From: Sphingomonas mollis
GTDB taxonomy: Bacteria > Pseudomonadota > Alphaproteobacteria > Sphingomonadales > Sphingomonadaceae
Reading direction: 5' to 3'
DNA length: 64,000 nucleotides
NCBI RefSeq assembly: GCF_016427505.1
Contig: NZ_JAELXS010000004.1
Location: forward strand, 62,001-126,000
Part shown: positions 49,709 through 57,626 of the stretch, one piece after another
Layout: each line of letters begins with the position of its first letter
Numbering within the stretch: position 1 is the stretch's first letter
Notes under the pieces: model-generated
Databases searched by the model: none
Told to the model about the DNA's origin: nothing
The model's input: only the letters and a program-made list of their open reading frames with translations
Position numbers and translations under genes: made by a program

Positions 49709-51193
49709 ATGGAGAAGCCGCATCAGGGCTTTTGGGGCCTGTGGAACATCTCGTTCGGGTTCTTCGGCATCCAGATCGGCTTCGCGTTGCAGAATGCGAA
49801 TGTCAGCCGGATCTTCCAGTCGCTCGGCACCTCGGTCGATGACTTGGCCTTTCTGTGGATCGCGGCCCCGCTGACCGGATTGCTCGTCCAGCCGGTGATT
49901 GGTCATTACAGCGACCGGACCTGGGGGCGGCTGGGGCGGCGTCGGCCGTATTTTCTGGCGGGCGCGATGCTGGCGACGATCGGGCTGCTGGCGATGCCGA
50001 ATGCGCCCGTGCTGTGGGTGGCGGCGGCGCTGTTGTGGATGCTCGACGGATCGCTGAACATCTCGATGGAGCCGTTCCGCGCGTTCGTCGGCGATATGCT
50101 GGGCAGCCGCCAGCGGACGGCGGGCTATGCGTTCCAGACCGGCTTCATCGGCGCGGGCGCAGTGGTCGGCAGTCTGGCGCCGATCATCCTGACCGATGTG
50201 TTCCGGGTCGCCAATGTCGCGCCTGCCGGCGGCATTCCGCCATCGGTGCAATATGGTTTCTACATCGGGGCGCTGGCGCTGTTCTTCGCGGTGTTGTGGA
50301 CGGTGCTGACGACGGAGGAATATTCGCCGGCGCAGATGGCGGCGTTCGAGGACGCGGATGCCGTGGAACACAGCCATGGCGGCTCGGCTATCTCAACCAC
50401 CGGCGCGCGACTGGCACCGCTCTGGATCGCGATGGGGGCGATCGTGATCGCCGCGGTGGCGCAGTTCGGGCTGGACAAGCCGATGTACCTGCTGGGCGGC
50501 GGGCTGGTGGCGTTCGGCGTCGCTTTGCTCATCAGCGCCGCGCTGGTGCGATCGGGGAACGGCGACAATGTGCTCAGCCAGATCGTCGGCGACCTGACGA
50601 CGATGCCGACGACGATGAAGCAACTGGCGCTCGTCCAGTTCTTCTCATGGTCGGCGCTGTTCATCATGTGGATCTACACGACGCCGATCGTCACGCAGCA
50701 CGTGTTCGGGACGACCGACACCGCCAGCGCCGCGTATAATCAGGGCGCGAACTGGGTCGGTGTGCTGTTCGCGGTGTATAACGGCGTGGCGACGATCTGG
50801 GCGTTCGTGCTGCCGTCGCTGGCGGCGAAGATCGGGCGGCGGGACACGCATATCATCGGTCTGGTGTGCGGGGCGGCGGGCTTCGCGTCGTTCCTGCTGG
50901 TGCGCGACCAGTATGTGCTGATCGGATCGATGGTGCTGATCGGCATCGCCTGGGCATCGATCCTGACGATGCCCTATGCGATTCTGTCCGGCGCGCTGCC
51001 ACAGGACAAGTTGGGCGTGTATATGGGGTTGTTCAACATCTTCATCGTGTTGCCGCAACTGATCGTGTCGTCGGTGATGGGCGAGGTGGTCCGCACCTTC
51101 TTTCCGGGTCAGGCGATCTGGGCGATGCTGATCGCGGCGGCAGTGATGCTGATGGCCGCGGCGGCGATGTTGCGCGTGCCCAAGCGGGCGTGA
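49709..51193 (+). CDS. MFS permease, maltose/maltodextrin type
   Basis: A permease of 494 residues with 12 predicted helices of the type found in the MalY/SLC45-like sugar-proton group. The start GFWGLWNISFGFFGIQIGFA and the motif GHYSDRTWGRLGRRRPYFL in the first cytoplasmic loop are typical, as is LDGSLNISMEPFRAFVGD. Members of this group in Caulobacter and xanthomonads carry maltose or sucrose. Its partner genes (TonB receptor and GH13) make maltose or maltodextrin the likely substrate. The start ATG at 49709 is preferred to the in-frame GTG at 49694. Confidence 0.88.
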   Translation: MEKPHQGFWGLWNISFGFFGIQIGFALQNANVSRIFQSLGTSVDDLAFLWIAAPLTGLLVQPVIGHYSDRTWGRLGRRRPYFLAGAMLATIGLLAMPNAPVLWVAAALLWMLDGSLNISMEPFRAFVGDMLGSRQRTAGYAFQTGFIGAGAVVGSLAPIILTDVFRVANVAPAGGIPPSVQYGFYIGALALFFAVLWTVLTTEEYSPAQMAAFEDADAVEHSHGGSAISTTGARLAPLWIAMGAIVIAAVAQFGLDKPMYLLGGGLVAFGVALLISAALVRSGNGDNVLSQIVGDLTTMPTTMKQLALVQFFSWSALFIMWIYTTPIVTQHVFGTTDTASAAYNQGANWVGVLFAVYNGVATIWAFVLPSLAAKIGRRDTHIIGLVCGAAGFASFLLVRDQYVLIGSMVLIGIAWASILTMPYAILSGALPQDKLGVYMGLFNIFIVLPQLIVSSVMGEVVRTFFPGQAIWAMLIAAAVMLMAAAAMLRVPKRA

Positions 51194-51279
51194 TCGCCCT
51201 GCCCACTTAGCGACTTTACGCCCCCTTCCCCACCGCATACCGGCATCGGTGATTTTGCGGAACCCGAGGGAATGAACGA

Positions 51280-52638
51280 ATGACCAGTATCAGCCGGCGT
51301 GGAACCCTGTTGGCAGGCGTCGCCCTGCTGGCCGCCTGTACGACCGGCACAGGATCGGGAGGCACGGGATCGGGCGGAACGCCACCAAGGTCCACGTTCG
51401 TGACCGTCGACGGCCTGCATTTTCGCCGCAACGGGGCGCCTTATCGTTATGTCGGAGCGAACATCTGGTACGGCGCGTGGCTGGGGGCGCAGACGGCCTA
51501 TGGCGACCGGGCGCGGTTGACGCGGGAGCTGGACCGGTTGCAGGCGCTGGGCGTTCGCAACCTCCGGCTGCTGGGGTCGGCGGAGCTGTCGCCACTGAAG
51601 AACTCGATCACGCCCGGTTTTCGCGGCAGGAGCGCGACCTATAACGACGACCTGCTGAAGGGCCTCGACTGGACGCTGGCCGAGATGGCCAAGCGCGACA
51701 TGACGGCGGTGATCTATCTGACCAATTTCTGGGAATGGTCGGGCGGCATGATGACGTATCTGTCGTGGGTGAACGGCGGCCGGTTCATCAACATGAACGA
51801 TCCCACGCATCCCTGGCCGGAATTTCCGGACTGGAACGCCGCCTTCTACGCCAACGCACAGGCACAGGCGATGTACCGCGATTACATCCGGGCGGTGGTG
51901 AAGCGGACGAACAGCGTCACCGGCGTCGCCTATGCCACCGACCCGACGATCATGGCCTGGCAGCTGGCCAACGAACCGCGCCCCGGCGGGTCGAATGCGG
52001 TGGCGGCGGCGAACCTGCCGAACTTCTATCGCTGGGTCGACGAGACCGCGCGCTACATCAAGACGCTCGATCCGCATCACCTTGTCTCCACCGGGTCGGA
52101 GGGGCTGAAGGGATCGATCGAGCGCGAGGATATCGTACTGGCCGCGCATCGGCCGGCGTCGATCGATTACCTGACGACGCATATCTGGCCGAACAACTGG
52201 AGCTGGATGGACCCCGGCAATCTGGCCGGTACCTATGATGCGGGCGCGGCGAAGGTGGCGGGGTATATCGACGCGCATATCCGGATGGCGAACACGCTGG
52301 GCAAGCCGCTGGTGATCGAGGAGTTCGGCTATCCGCGCGACGGGCGCGATGCGTTCGACCCGTCGATCACCACCGCCTACAAGGACCGGTTCTATCGCCA
52401 GATCTATGCGGCGATCGAGGCGAATGCGAAAGCCGGCGGGCCGCTGGCGGGATCGAACTTCTGGGCGTGGAACGGCGAGGCGCGGACGCCGCATGCCGAC
52501 CACCGGTTCCAGCGCGGCGACCTTGGCTATATGGGCGATCCGCCGCATGAGCCGCAGGGATGGTACGGCGTGTTCGACAGCGACGCTGGCACGCAAGGAG
52601 TGATCCGCAGGCATGCGGCGGTGATGAAGGGTCTTTGA
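51280..52638 (+). CDS. GH5 beta-mannanase-like lipoprotein
   Basis: A protein of 452 residues. The N-terminus has a twin-arginine-like start (ISRRGTLLAG) and a lipobox (LLAAC, Cys20), then a Gly/Ser linker, so it is likely a surface or periplasmic lipoprotein. The TIM barrel carries WQLANEPRP with acid/base Glu232 and LVIEEFGY with nucleophile Glu348. This pattern fits the mannan-active GH5 subfamily (endo-1,4-beta-mannanase). Its substrate would be glucomannan or galactomannan. It follows the MFS gene by 86 bases, with GAGGGAAT as ribosome-binding site. Confidence 0.87.
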   Translation: MTSISRRGTLLAGVALLAACTTGTGSGGTGSGGTPPRSTFVTVDGLHFRRNGAPYRYVGANIWYGAWLGAQTAYGDRARLTRELDRLQALGVRNLRLLGSAELSPLKNSITPGFRGRSATYNDDLLKGLDWTLAEMAKRDMTAVIYLTNFWEWSGGMMTYLSWVNGGRFINMNDPTHPWPEFPDWNAAFYANAQAQAMYRDYIRAVVKRTNSVTGVAYATDPTIMAWQLANEPRPGGSNAVAAANLPNFYRWVDETARYIKTLDPHHLVSTGSEGLKGSIEREDIVLAAHRPASIDYLTTHIWPNNWSWMDPGNLAGTYDAGAAKVAGYIDAHIRMANTLGKPLVIEEFGYPRDGRDAFDPSITTAYKDRFYRQIYAAIEANAKAGGPLAGSNFWAWNGEARTPHADHRFQRGDLGYMGDPPHEPQGWYGVFDSDAGTQGVIRRHAAVMKGL

Positions 52639-52656
52639 CCGTCGGTGATCGAGGGT

Positions 52657-52690
52657 TGCGACACGACCATCGACCGATGGTCGTGTCGCA
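52657..52690 (+). terminator. Perfect 15-bp hairpin after the GH5 gene
   Basis: TGCGACACGACCATC (52657-52671) pairs perfectly with GATGGTCGTGTCGCA (52676-52690) around a GACC loop. It lies 18 bases after the GH5 stop. There is no clear T-run, so it may act as a factor-independent or stabilising hairpin rather than a classic terminator. Confidence 0.6.
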
Positions 52691-52895
52691 CGAAATCTAT
52701 TGAACAAGAAATGTCCCGGTATTCATCGATCATATAAAATATTAGCCAACAACGGAAAATAAACAGCTGGCATCCGTTCGATCAGGACCGGTCCGTTGCC
52801 AGTTATTACGCATGGGTTTACGCTTGACGAGCGACTCAACCATGCCGGTCATCGGACTGTACGCCCACTCCGCCGGCTCCATCAGCCGCAGTATT

Positions 52896-52909
52896 TGTAA
52901 GCGTTTGAA
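52896..52909 (+). promoter_or_regulatory. Candidate CG-centred operator upstream of the haem peroxidase
   Basis: TGTAAGCGTTTGAA resembles the AANCGNTT core of LacI/GalR-family operators. It lies 27 bases before the peroxidase ATG in an unusually AT-rich stretch (roughly 52690-52925), which otherwise holds no gene. A role is inferred from shape and place only. Confidence 0.3.
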
Positions 52910-52936
52910 AAAACAAAACAGATCAGGAGAAGGACG

Positions 52937-54415
52937 ATGCCTCGTCATGGTATTTATCCGCGCGACATCATTCCGCCGGTGTCGGATTATTATGATTCCG
53001 GACGGTTCGGTCGGATGTTCGGCAAGCTGGTTCCGTTCGCTTCGGACACGCCGCGGATCAGAAAGGCGCTGATGGATATCGGTGCGGTCAATGGGCCGAT
53101 GGATGCGCGGGAAAATCTGGCGGCCGATCCCAAGGACCTGATCGTCGACCTGAACCTGTCGGCGAACAACAACAACAATCCGAGACTATCGGCGGGGATG
53201 ACCTTTTTCGGCCAGTTCCTCGACCACGACATGACCTTCGATCCGACATCCAGTCTGGAGCGTCAGGTCGATCCCGAACAGATCGCCAATTTCCGCACGC
53301 CGTCGCTGGCTCTCGACAACGTCTATGGTGCCGGACCGGGGGGTAGCCCGCATCTGTACGACCGCAGCGATGGCGACAAGTTCCTGCTGGAGGAGACCGG
53401 CACGCCGGGCAAGCACGACGTGCCGCGCAACAGCCAGCATGTGGCCCTGATCGGCGATCCGCGCGACGACGAGAACCTCATCATCTCGCAGTTGCAGGTC
53501 GCTTTCCTGAAGTTCCACAACGCGGTGGTAGACTATGTCCGCACGGAAATCGGCCTGACCGGCGGCGAGGTCTTTCCCGAAGCGCAACGGATCGTGCGCT
53601 GGCATTATCAGTGGATCGTGGTGCACGAATTCCTGCCCAAGACATGCGGCGACGCGGTGGTGACGGATATCCTGACCAAGGGCCGCAAATTCTATAAATG
53701 GCGGAACGAGCCCTATATCCCGGTCGAGTTCGCGGTCGCCGCCTACCGCTTCGGGCATAGTCAGGTACGCCCCTCCTATCGCGCGAACTTCACCGGCAAT
53801 CCGGGTGGCACGCCGTTCTTCGCGATGATCTTCCGCGAGAATGCGACGCCGGCCGGCGATCCCGACGACCTGTCCGGATCGGTGCGGGCGCCGCGGCGCT
53901 TCATCGACTGGCCGACCTTCTTCGACTTCAACGACGGCCAGGTGAAGCCGAACAAGAAGATCGACACGACGCTGTCGACCGCGCTGTTCCGCCTGCCGGG
54001 GACGGTGGTGCCGCATCCGAACGCCACGTCGAACCCGGCGTCGCTGGCGCAACGCAACCTGCTTCGCCACCTGACTTTCTCGCTGCCATCCGGGCAGCGC
54101 GTGGCCAAGGCGATGAAGATAACGCCGCTGGGCAAGGACAAGCTGGCGAAGCTGGCGCCCTGGGGGCTGGATGATAACACGCCACTCTGGTTCTACATCC
54201 TGCAGGAGGCGGAAACCGAGGCGAGTGGCGAACGGCTCGGCTCCGTCGGCGGGCGCATCGTGGCGGAGGTCATGCTGGGCCTGATCGAGGGGGATCGGAC
54301 GTCGTATCTGTCGCAGGACCCGGAATGGGAGCCGTTCCTGCCGACGATCGATCCGGCTCATCGACACGAGAATTTCTCGATCGTCGACCTTCTGCGCTTT
54401 GCGGGTGTCGCCTGA
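52937..54415 (+). CDS. Animal-type haem peroxidase
   Basis: A protein of 492 residues in the peroxidase-cyclooxygenase superfamily (animal haem peroxidases, bacterial peroxicin-like proteins). The distal histidine is His97 in FGQFLDHDMTFDPTS, and the proximal one His274 in VAAYRFGHSQVRPSY. LQVAFLKFHNAVVDYV and the long helical core are also typical. Such enzymes use peroxide to oxidise halides or phenolics. There is no signal peptide, so it is either cytosolic or exported by another route. AGGAGAAGG precedes the ATG. The hairpin at 52657 and the AT-rich region suggest it is transcribed separately from GH5, and it may be co-transcribed with the oxidoreductase 45 bases downstream. Confidence 0.9.
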   Translation: MPRHGIYPRDIIPPVSDYYDSGRFGRMFGKLVPFASDTPRIRKALMDIGAVNGPMDARENLAADPKDLIVDLNLSANNNNNPRLSAGMTFFGQFLDHDMTFDPTSSLERQVDPEQIANFRTPSLALDNVYGAGPGGSPHLYDRSDGDKFLLEETGTPGKHDVPRNSQHVALIGDPRDDENLIISQLQVAFLKFHNAVVDYVRTEIGLTGGEVFPEAQRIVRWHYQWIVVHEFLPKTCGDAVVTDILTKGRKFYKWRNEPYIPVEFAVAAYRFGHSQVRPSYRANFTGNPGGTPFFAMIFRENATPAGDPDDLSGSVRAPRRFIDWPTFFDFNDGQVKPNKKIDTTLSTALFRLPGTVVPHPNATSNPASLAQRNLLRHLTFSLPSGQRVAKAMKITPLGKDKLAKLAPWGLDDNTPLWFYILQEAETEASGERLGSVGGRIVAEVMLGLIEGDRTSYLSQDPEWEPFLPTIDPAHRHENFSIVDLLRFAGVA

Positions 54416-54460
54416 GCCGGTACTTCCGCGTTGTCGACGACGGGCACCGGGAGTGGCGCG

Positions 54461-55558
54461 ATGGAGATGGGACGACGCGATGTTTTGATCGGCGCGGCGA
54501 CGCTGGCGGTGACGCCGCCCGCCGCGCTGGCCGCCGGACCTGGCCGGCCGATGGGCTATGCGATCGTCGGTCTGGGCGGGTACGGCCTGGGCGTCATCAT
54601 CCCGCAATTCGCGAATTGCGTGCACAGCCGGCTGGCGGCGGTCGTCAGCGGCGATGCGGCCAAGGCGAAGCGTGTCGCGGCCAAACATGGACTGCCGGAT
54701 CGATCGATCTATTCCTATGCGAATTTCGATCGCATCCGTGACAACCCAGACGTCGACATCGTCTATGTCTGCCTGCCCAATGCGATGCACGCCGAATACA
54801 CGATCCGCGCGGCGCGGGCGGGCAAGCATGTGTTGTGCGAGAAGCCGATGGCCGTATCCGTCGCCGAATGCGAGGCGATGATCGCCGCCTGCAAGCGCGC
54901 CGACCGCCGGTTGATGATCGGGTATCGATGCCATTTCGAACCGTTCAACCGCGCGGCGATGCGGCTGGCGCGGCGCGGCGCGGCCGGCAGGGTCCGCTAT
55001 GTCCGGTCCGAACACGGCTTCGTTCAGGGCGATCCCAGGGCGTGGCGCCTGAAGAAGGCGATGGCCGGCGGTGGATCGCTGATGGATATGGGCGTCTATA
55101 GCCTGCAGGCCGCACGGTACATGACCGGCGAGGAACCGGTCGCCGTCACCGCCCGCGAATCCACCGATCGCCGCGATCCGCGCTTTGCGGAGGTCGAGGA
55201 CATGATCGAATGGACGCTGGAATTCCCCTCCGGCGCGCTGGCCGGTTGCCAGTCGATGTACAGCGCCGGCCAGAACCGCATCCTGTTGATGGGCGATCGC
55301 GGGCGGATCGAACTGGAACCGGCGACGCGCTATACCGGCAACCGGCTGTGGACCGGCGAGGATGGCCGGGAGCGCGAGATCACGCCCCCGCCCGGCCCCG
55401 GCAAGACGCAGTTCGCCGGGCAGCTGGACCATCTCGCCCGCTGCGCCATGACGGGCAGCGAGCCGATCGTCTCCGGCGAGGAGGGGTTGCGCGACCTGCG
55501 GATCATCGAGGCGATCTATCGCTCCGCACGGGAAGGCCGGACGATCCGGCTGGTGTGA
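54461..55558 (+). CDS. Exported Gfo/Idh/MocA oxidoreductase, glucose-fructose-oxidoreductase-like
   Basis: A 365-residue NAD(P)-dependent sugar oxidoreductase. The N-terminus has a Tat-type signal (GRRDVLIGAATLAV, cut after LAAG). The Rossmann start is YAIVGLGGYGLGVIIP, and the catalytic lysine is Lys128 in CEKPMAV. The region MIGYRCHFEPFNRAAMRL and GGGSLMDMGVYSLQAARY closely resembles Zymomonas glucose-fructose oxidoreductase, a periplasmic enzyme with tightly bound NADP. It may oxidise or reduce an aldose released by the nearby hydrolases; the actual sugar is unknown. The start at 54461 has GGGAG seven bases upstream. Confidence 0.85.
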   Translation: MEMGRRDVLIGAATLAVTPPAALAAGPGRPMGYAIVGLGGYGLGVIIPQFANCVHSRLAAVVSGDAAKAKRVAAKHGLPDRSIYSYANFDRIRDNPDVDIVYVCLPNAMHAEYTIRAARAGKHVLCEKPMAVSVAECEAMIAACKRADRRLMIGYRCHFEPFNRAAMRLARRGAAGRVRYVRSEHGFVQGDPRAWRLKKAMAGGGSLMDMGVYSLQAARYMTGEEPVAVTARESTDRRDPRFAEVEDMIEWTLEFPSGALAGCQSMYSAGQNRILLMGDRGRIELEPATRYTGNRLWTGEDGREREITPPPGPGKTQFAGQLDHLARCAMTGSEPIVSGEEGLRDLRIIEAIYRSAREGRTIRLV

Positions 55559-55678
55559 AGACCCCGTCCGTGCCGCCGGATCGGATGGCGATCGGCGATT
55601 GTTGGACGCGGGTTATTGCGACATAGCCGGTGCCATGTCGGTATCGTCTCACAGCGTCCCCCTTCCCCCGGTGCAGGC

Positions 55679-57316
55679 ATGATCGGTTATCGGCCCAGTC
55701 GTCGCGCGGTGATCGGCGGCGGTGTAGCACTGGCGGCGGCGCGGGGGGCGCTGGCGCAAAGTGCGGCGGGGCTGGCCACCGGGCCGGTGCGGCCCACATG
55801 GGACTCGCTGGTCCATCACTATCGCTATCCGGACTGGTTCCGCGACGCGAAGTTCGGAATCTGGTCGCACTGGGGTCCGCAGGCGGTGCCGGAGCAGGGC
55901 GACTGGTACGGCCGCTTCATGTATATGCAGGGGCATCCGATGTATCGCCATCATCTGGCGACATATGGCCACCCCGCCGATACCGGCATGATCGACATCC
56001 AGAACCGCTGGACGGCGGCGGCATGGGACCCGGAGGCGTTGATGAAGCGCTTCACGGCGGCAGGGGCGAAGTATTTCGTGTCGCTGGCGTGCCATCACGA
56101 CAATCTGGACTGCTACGACAGCAGCCATCATGCCTGGAACACGCTGCGCGTCGGGCCGAAGCGCGACGTGGTGGGCATTTGGGAAAAGACGGCACGGGCG
56201 GCGGGACTGCGCTTCGGCGTGTCCAACCATGCGGCGCATGCCTGGCACTGGTTCCAGCCGGCCTATGCCTATGACCCAGAAGGACCGCGCAAGGGCGAGC
56301 GGTACGATGCGTATCGGCTGACCCGAGCGGACGGGCGCGGCAAATGGTGGGACGGGCTGGACCCACAGGAGCTTTACACCGGGCGGCATATGGTCGCTCC
56401 GGACGGCATCGACAGCATCGCGGCGATGGATGCGTGGCATGACCAGCATGACGGGCAATGGATGGAACATGGCCCGCCCGCCGATCCGCGTTACGCCACC
56501 AACTGGCTGTTGCGGCAGGCGGACCTGATGGCGAAGTACAAGCCGGATTTCTGCTATTTCGACGATTACGAACTGCCGTTCGGCGCGGTCGGGTTGGAGG
56601 CGGCGGCGGATTACTACAACCGGTCGATCGAGTGGCACGGCAAGATCGACGTGGTGCTGACCGCCAAGCAATTGAAACCCTATGCCCGGTTCGGGCTGGT
56701 GCAGGATGTCGAGCGCGGTTTCTCCGACCATCTGTGGGACGAGCCGTGGCAGACGGATACGTGCATCGGCGACTGGTTCTACAACCGGTCGCGCTTTACC
56801 GATCGCAGTTACAAGAGTGCGGCCGATGTGCTGCAGCGGCTGGCGGATGTGGTGTCGAAGAACGGCAATCTGCTGCTGTCGGTGCCGCAGCGTGGCGACG
56901 GGACGATCGATGCCGAGGAGGAGAAGATCCTCGACGGGCTGGCGGCATGGATGACGGTGAACGGCGAGGCGATCTTCGGGTCGCGGCCCTGGCGGGTTTA
57001 CGGCGAAGGGCCGACGGTGCTGGCGACGGGGATGCAGAACGAGGGCGGGTTCAAGGGCTTCACCGACCGCGATGTGCGCTTCACGGTCAACAAGGGGGCA
57101 TTGTACGCGCTGTTTCTGGCGCCGCCGGCCGGAGAGGCGGCGATCGCGGCATTGGGTTGGGATCGGTGGCGCGGTGGCGCGATCGAGCGGGTGACGTTGC
57201 TCGGCGGCGGCACGGTGCCGTATCGGCAGGATGGCGCGGCGCTGCGTCTGGATTTGCCGCGCGGGCTGGGGACGGTGCCGGTCGTGAAGATCGAGGGTCG
57301 GGGTATTTCGGGATAG
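55679..57316 (+). CDS. Exported GH29 alpha-L-fucosidase
   Basis: A protein of 545 residues with a Tat-like signal (PSRRAVIGGGVALAAARGALAQ) and a GH29 catalytic domain. WFRDAKFGIWSHWGPQAVPE at the start of the barrel and YFVSLACHHDNLDCYDS with the substrate histidines are characteristic. The nucleophile is Asp295 in CYFDDYELPFG. A C-terminal beta-sandwich follows. It removes alpha-L-fucose; fucosylated xyloglucan is the probable source because the operon facing it (GH74-GH35-GH31) is xyloglucan-type. The start at 55679 gives the signal peptide; upstream in-frame codons lack conserved sequence. The 121-base gap after the oxidoreductase holds no feature. Confidence 0.9.
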   Translation: MIGYRPSRRAVIGGGVALAAARGALAQSAAGLATGPVRPTWDSLVHHYRYPDWFRDAKFGIWSHWGPQAVPEQGDWYGRFMYMQGHPMYRHHLATYGHPADTGMIDIQNRWTAAAWDPEALMKRFTAAGAKYFVSLACHHDNLDCYDSSHHAWNTLRVGPKRDVVGIWEKTARAAGLRFGVSNHAAHAWHWFQPAYAYDPEGPRKGERYDAYRLTRADGRGKWWDGLDPQELYTGRHMVAPDGIDSIAAMDAWHDQHDGQWMEHGPPADPRYATNWLLRQADLMAKYKPDFCYFDDYELPFGAVGLEAAADYYNRSIEWHGKIDVVLTAKQLKPYARFGLVQDVERGFSDHLWDEPWQTDTCIGDWFYNRSRFTDRSYKSAADVLQRLADVVSKNGNLLLSVPQRGDGTIDAEEEKILDGLAAWMTVNGEAIFGSRPWRVYGEGPTVLATGMQNEGGFKGFTDRDVRFTVNKGALYALFLAPPAGEAAIAALGWDRWRGGAIERVTLLGGGTVPYRQDGAALRLDLPRGLGTVPVVKIEGRGISG

Positions 57317-57351
57317 GCCGCCCGGACGCGGAAAGTCCCGAAAGTCACGCT

Positions 57352-57369
57352 CACGTACGTGTACGCGCG
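57352..57369. other. Alternating pyrimidine-purine tract
   Basis: CACGTACGTGTACGCGCG alternates pyrimidine and purine over all 18 bases, continued in broken form to about 57384 (GGGCGCGCTCGCGCG). Such tracts can adopt left-handed DNA under negative supercoiling, which would build up between these two convergent operons. It lies 36 bases past the fucosidase stop. Confidence 0.5.
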
Positions 57370-57567
57370 GGCGCGCTCGCGCGAGGGATGCGTTGACGGT
57401 GAGAAATAGCGGTCGTGGGGCGGCTATAATCCAGCGCGTCGCTGTAGGACATGGCGCATCCGCCGTGGTCGAACCCCGCACGGCAATTCCGGGGAGGAGG
57501 CGTATTCCCCCCTCCCCGGCGACTTCATCAGGGTCGTGCTCGATCGACATCGGTCGCCCTCACCCTT

Positions 57568-57617
57568 CCCGCCCGGCTGCGCCGGGCGGGCCCCTTCCCT
57601 CTCCCATCGGGAGAGGG
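57568..57617. terminator. Twin hairpins between convergent GH29 and GH31 genes
   Basis: CCCGCCCGGC (57568-57577) pairs with GCCGGGCGGG (57581-57590), and CCCTCTCCC (57597-57605) pairs with GGGAGAGGG (57609-57617), both with three-base loops. They lie ten bases past the GH31 stop on the minus strand and could end transcription from both sides. The flanking CCCTCACCC and GGGAGAGGGAG text resembles the dispersed repeat at 18996-19128. Confidence 0.6.
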
Positions 57618-57626
57618 AGAACGCCT

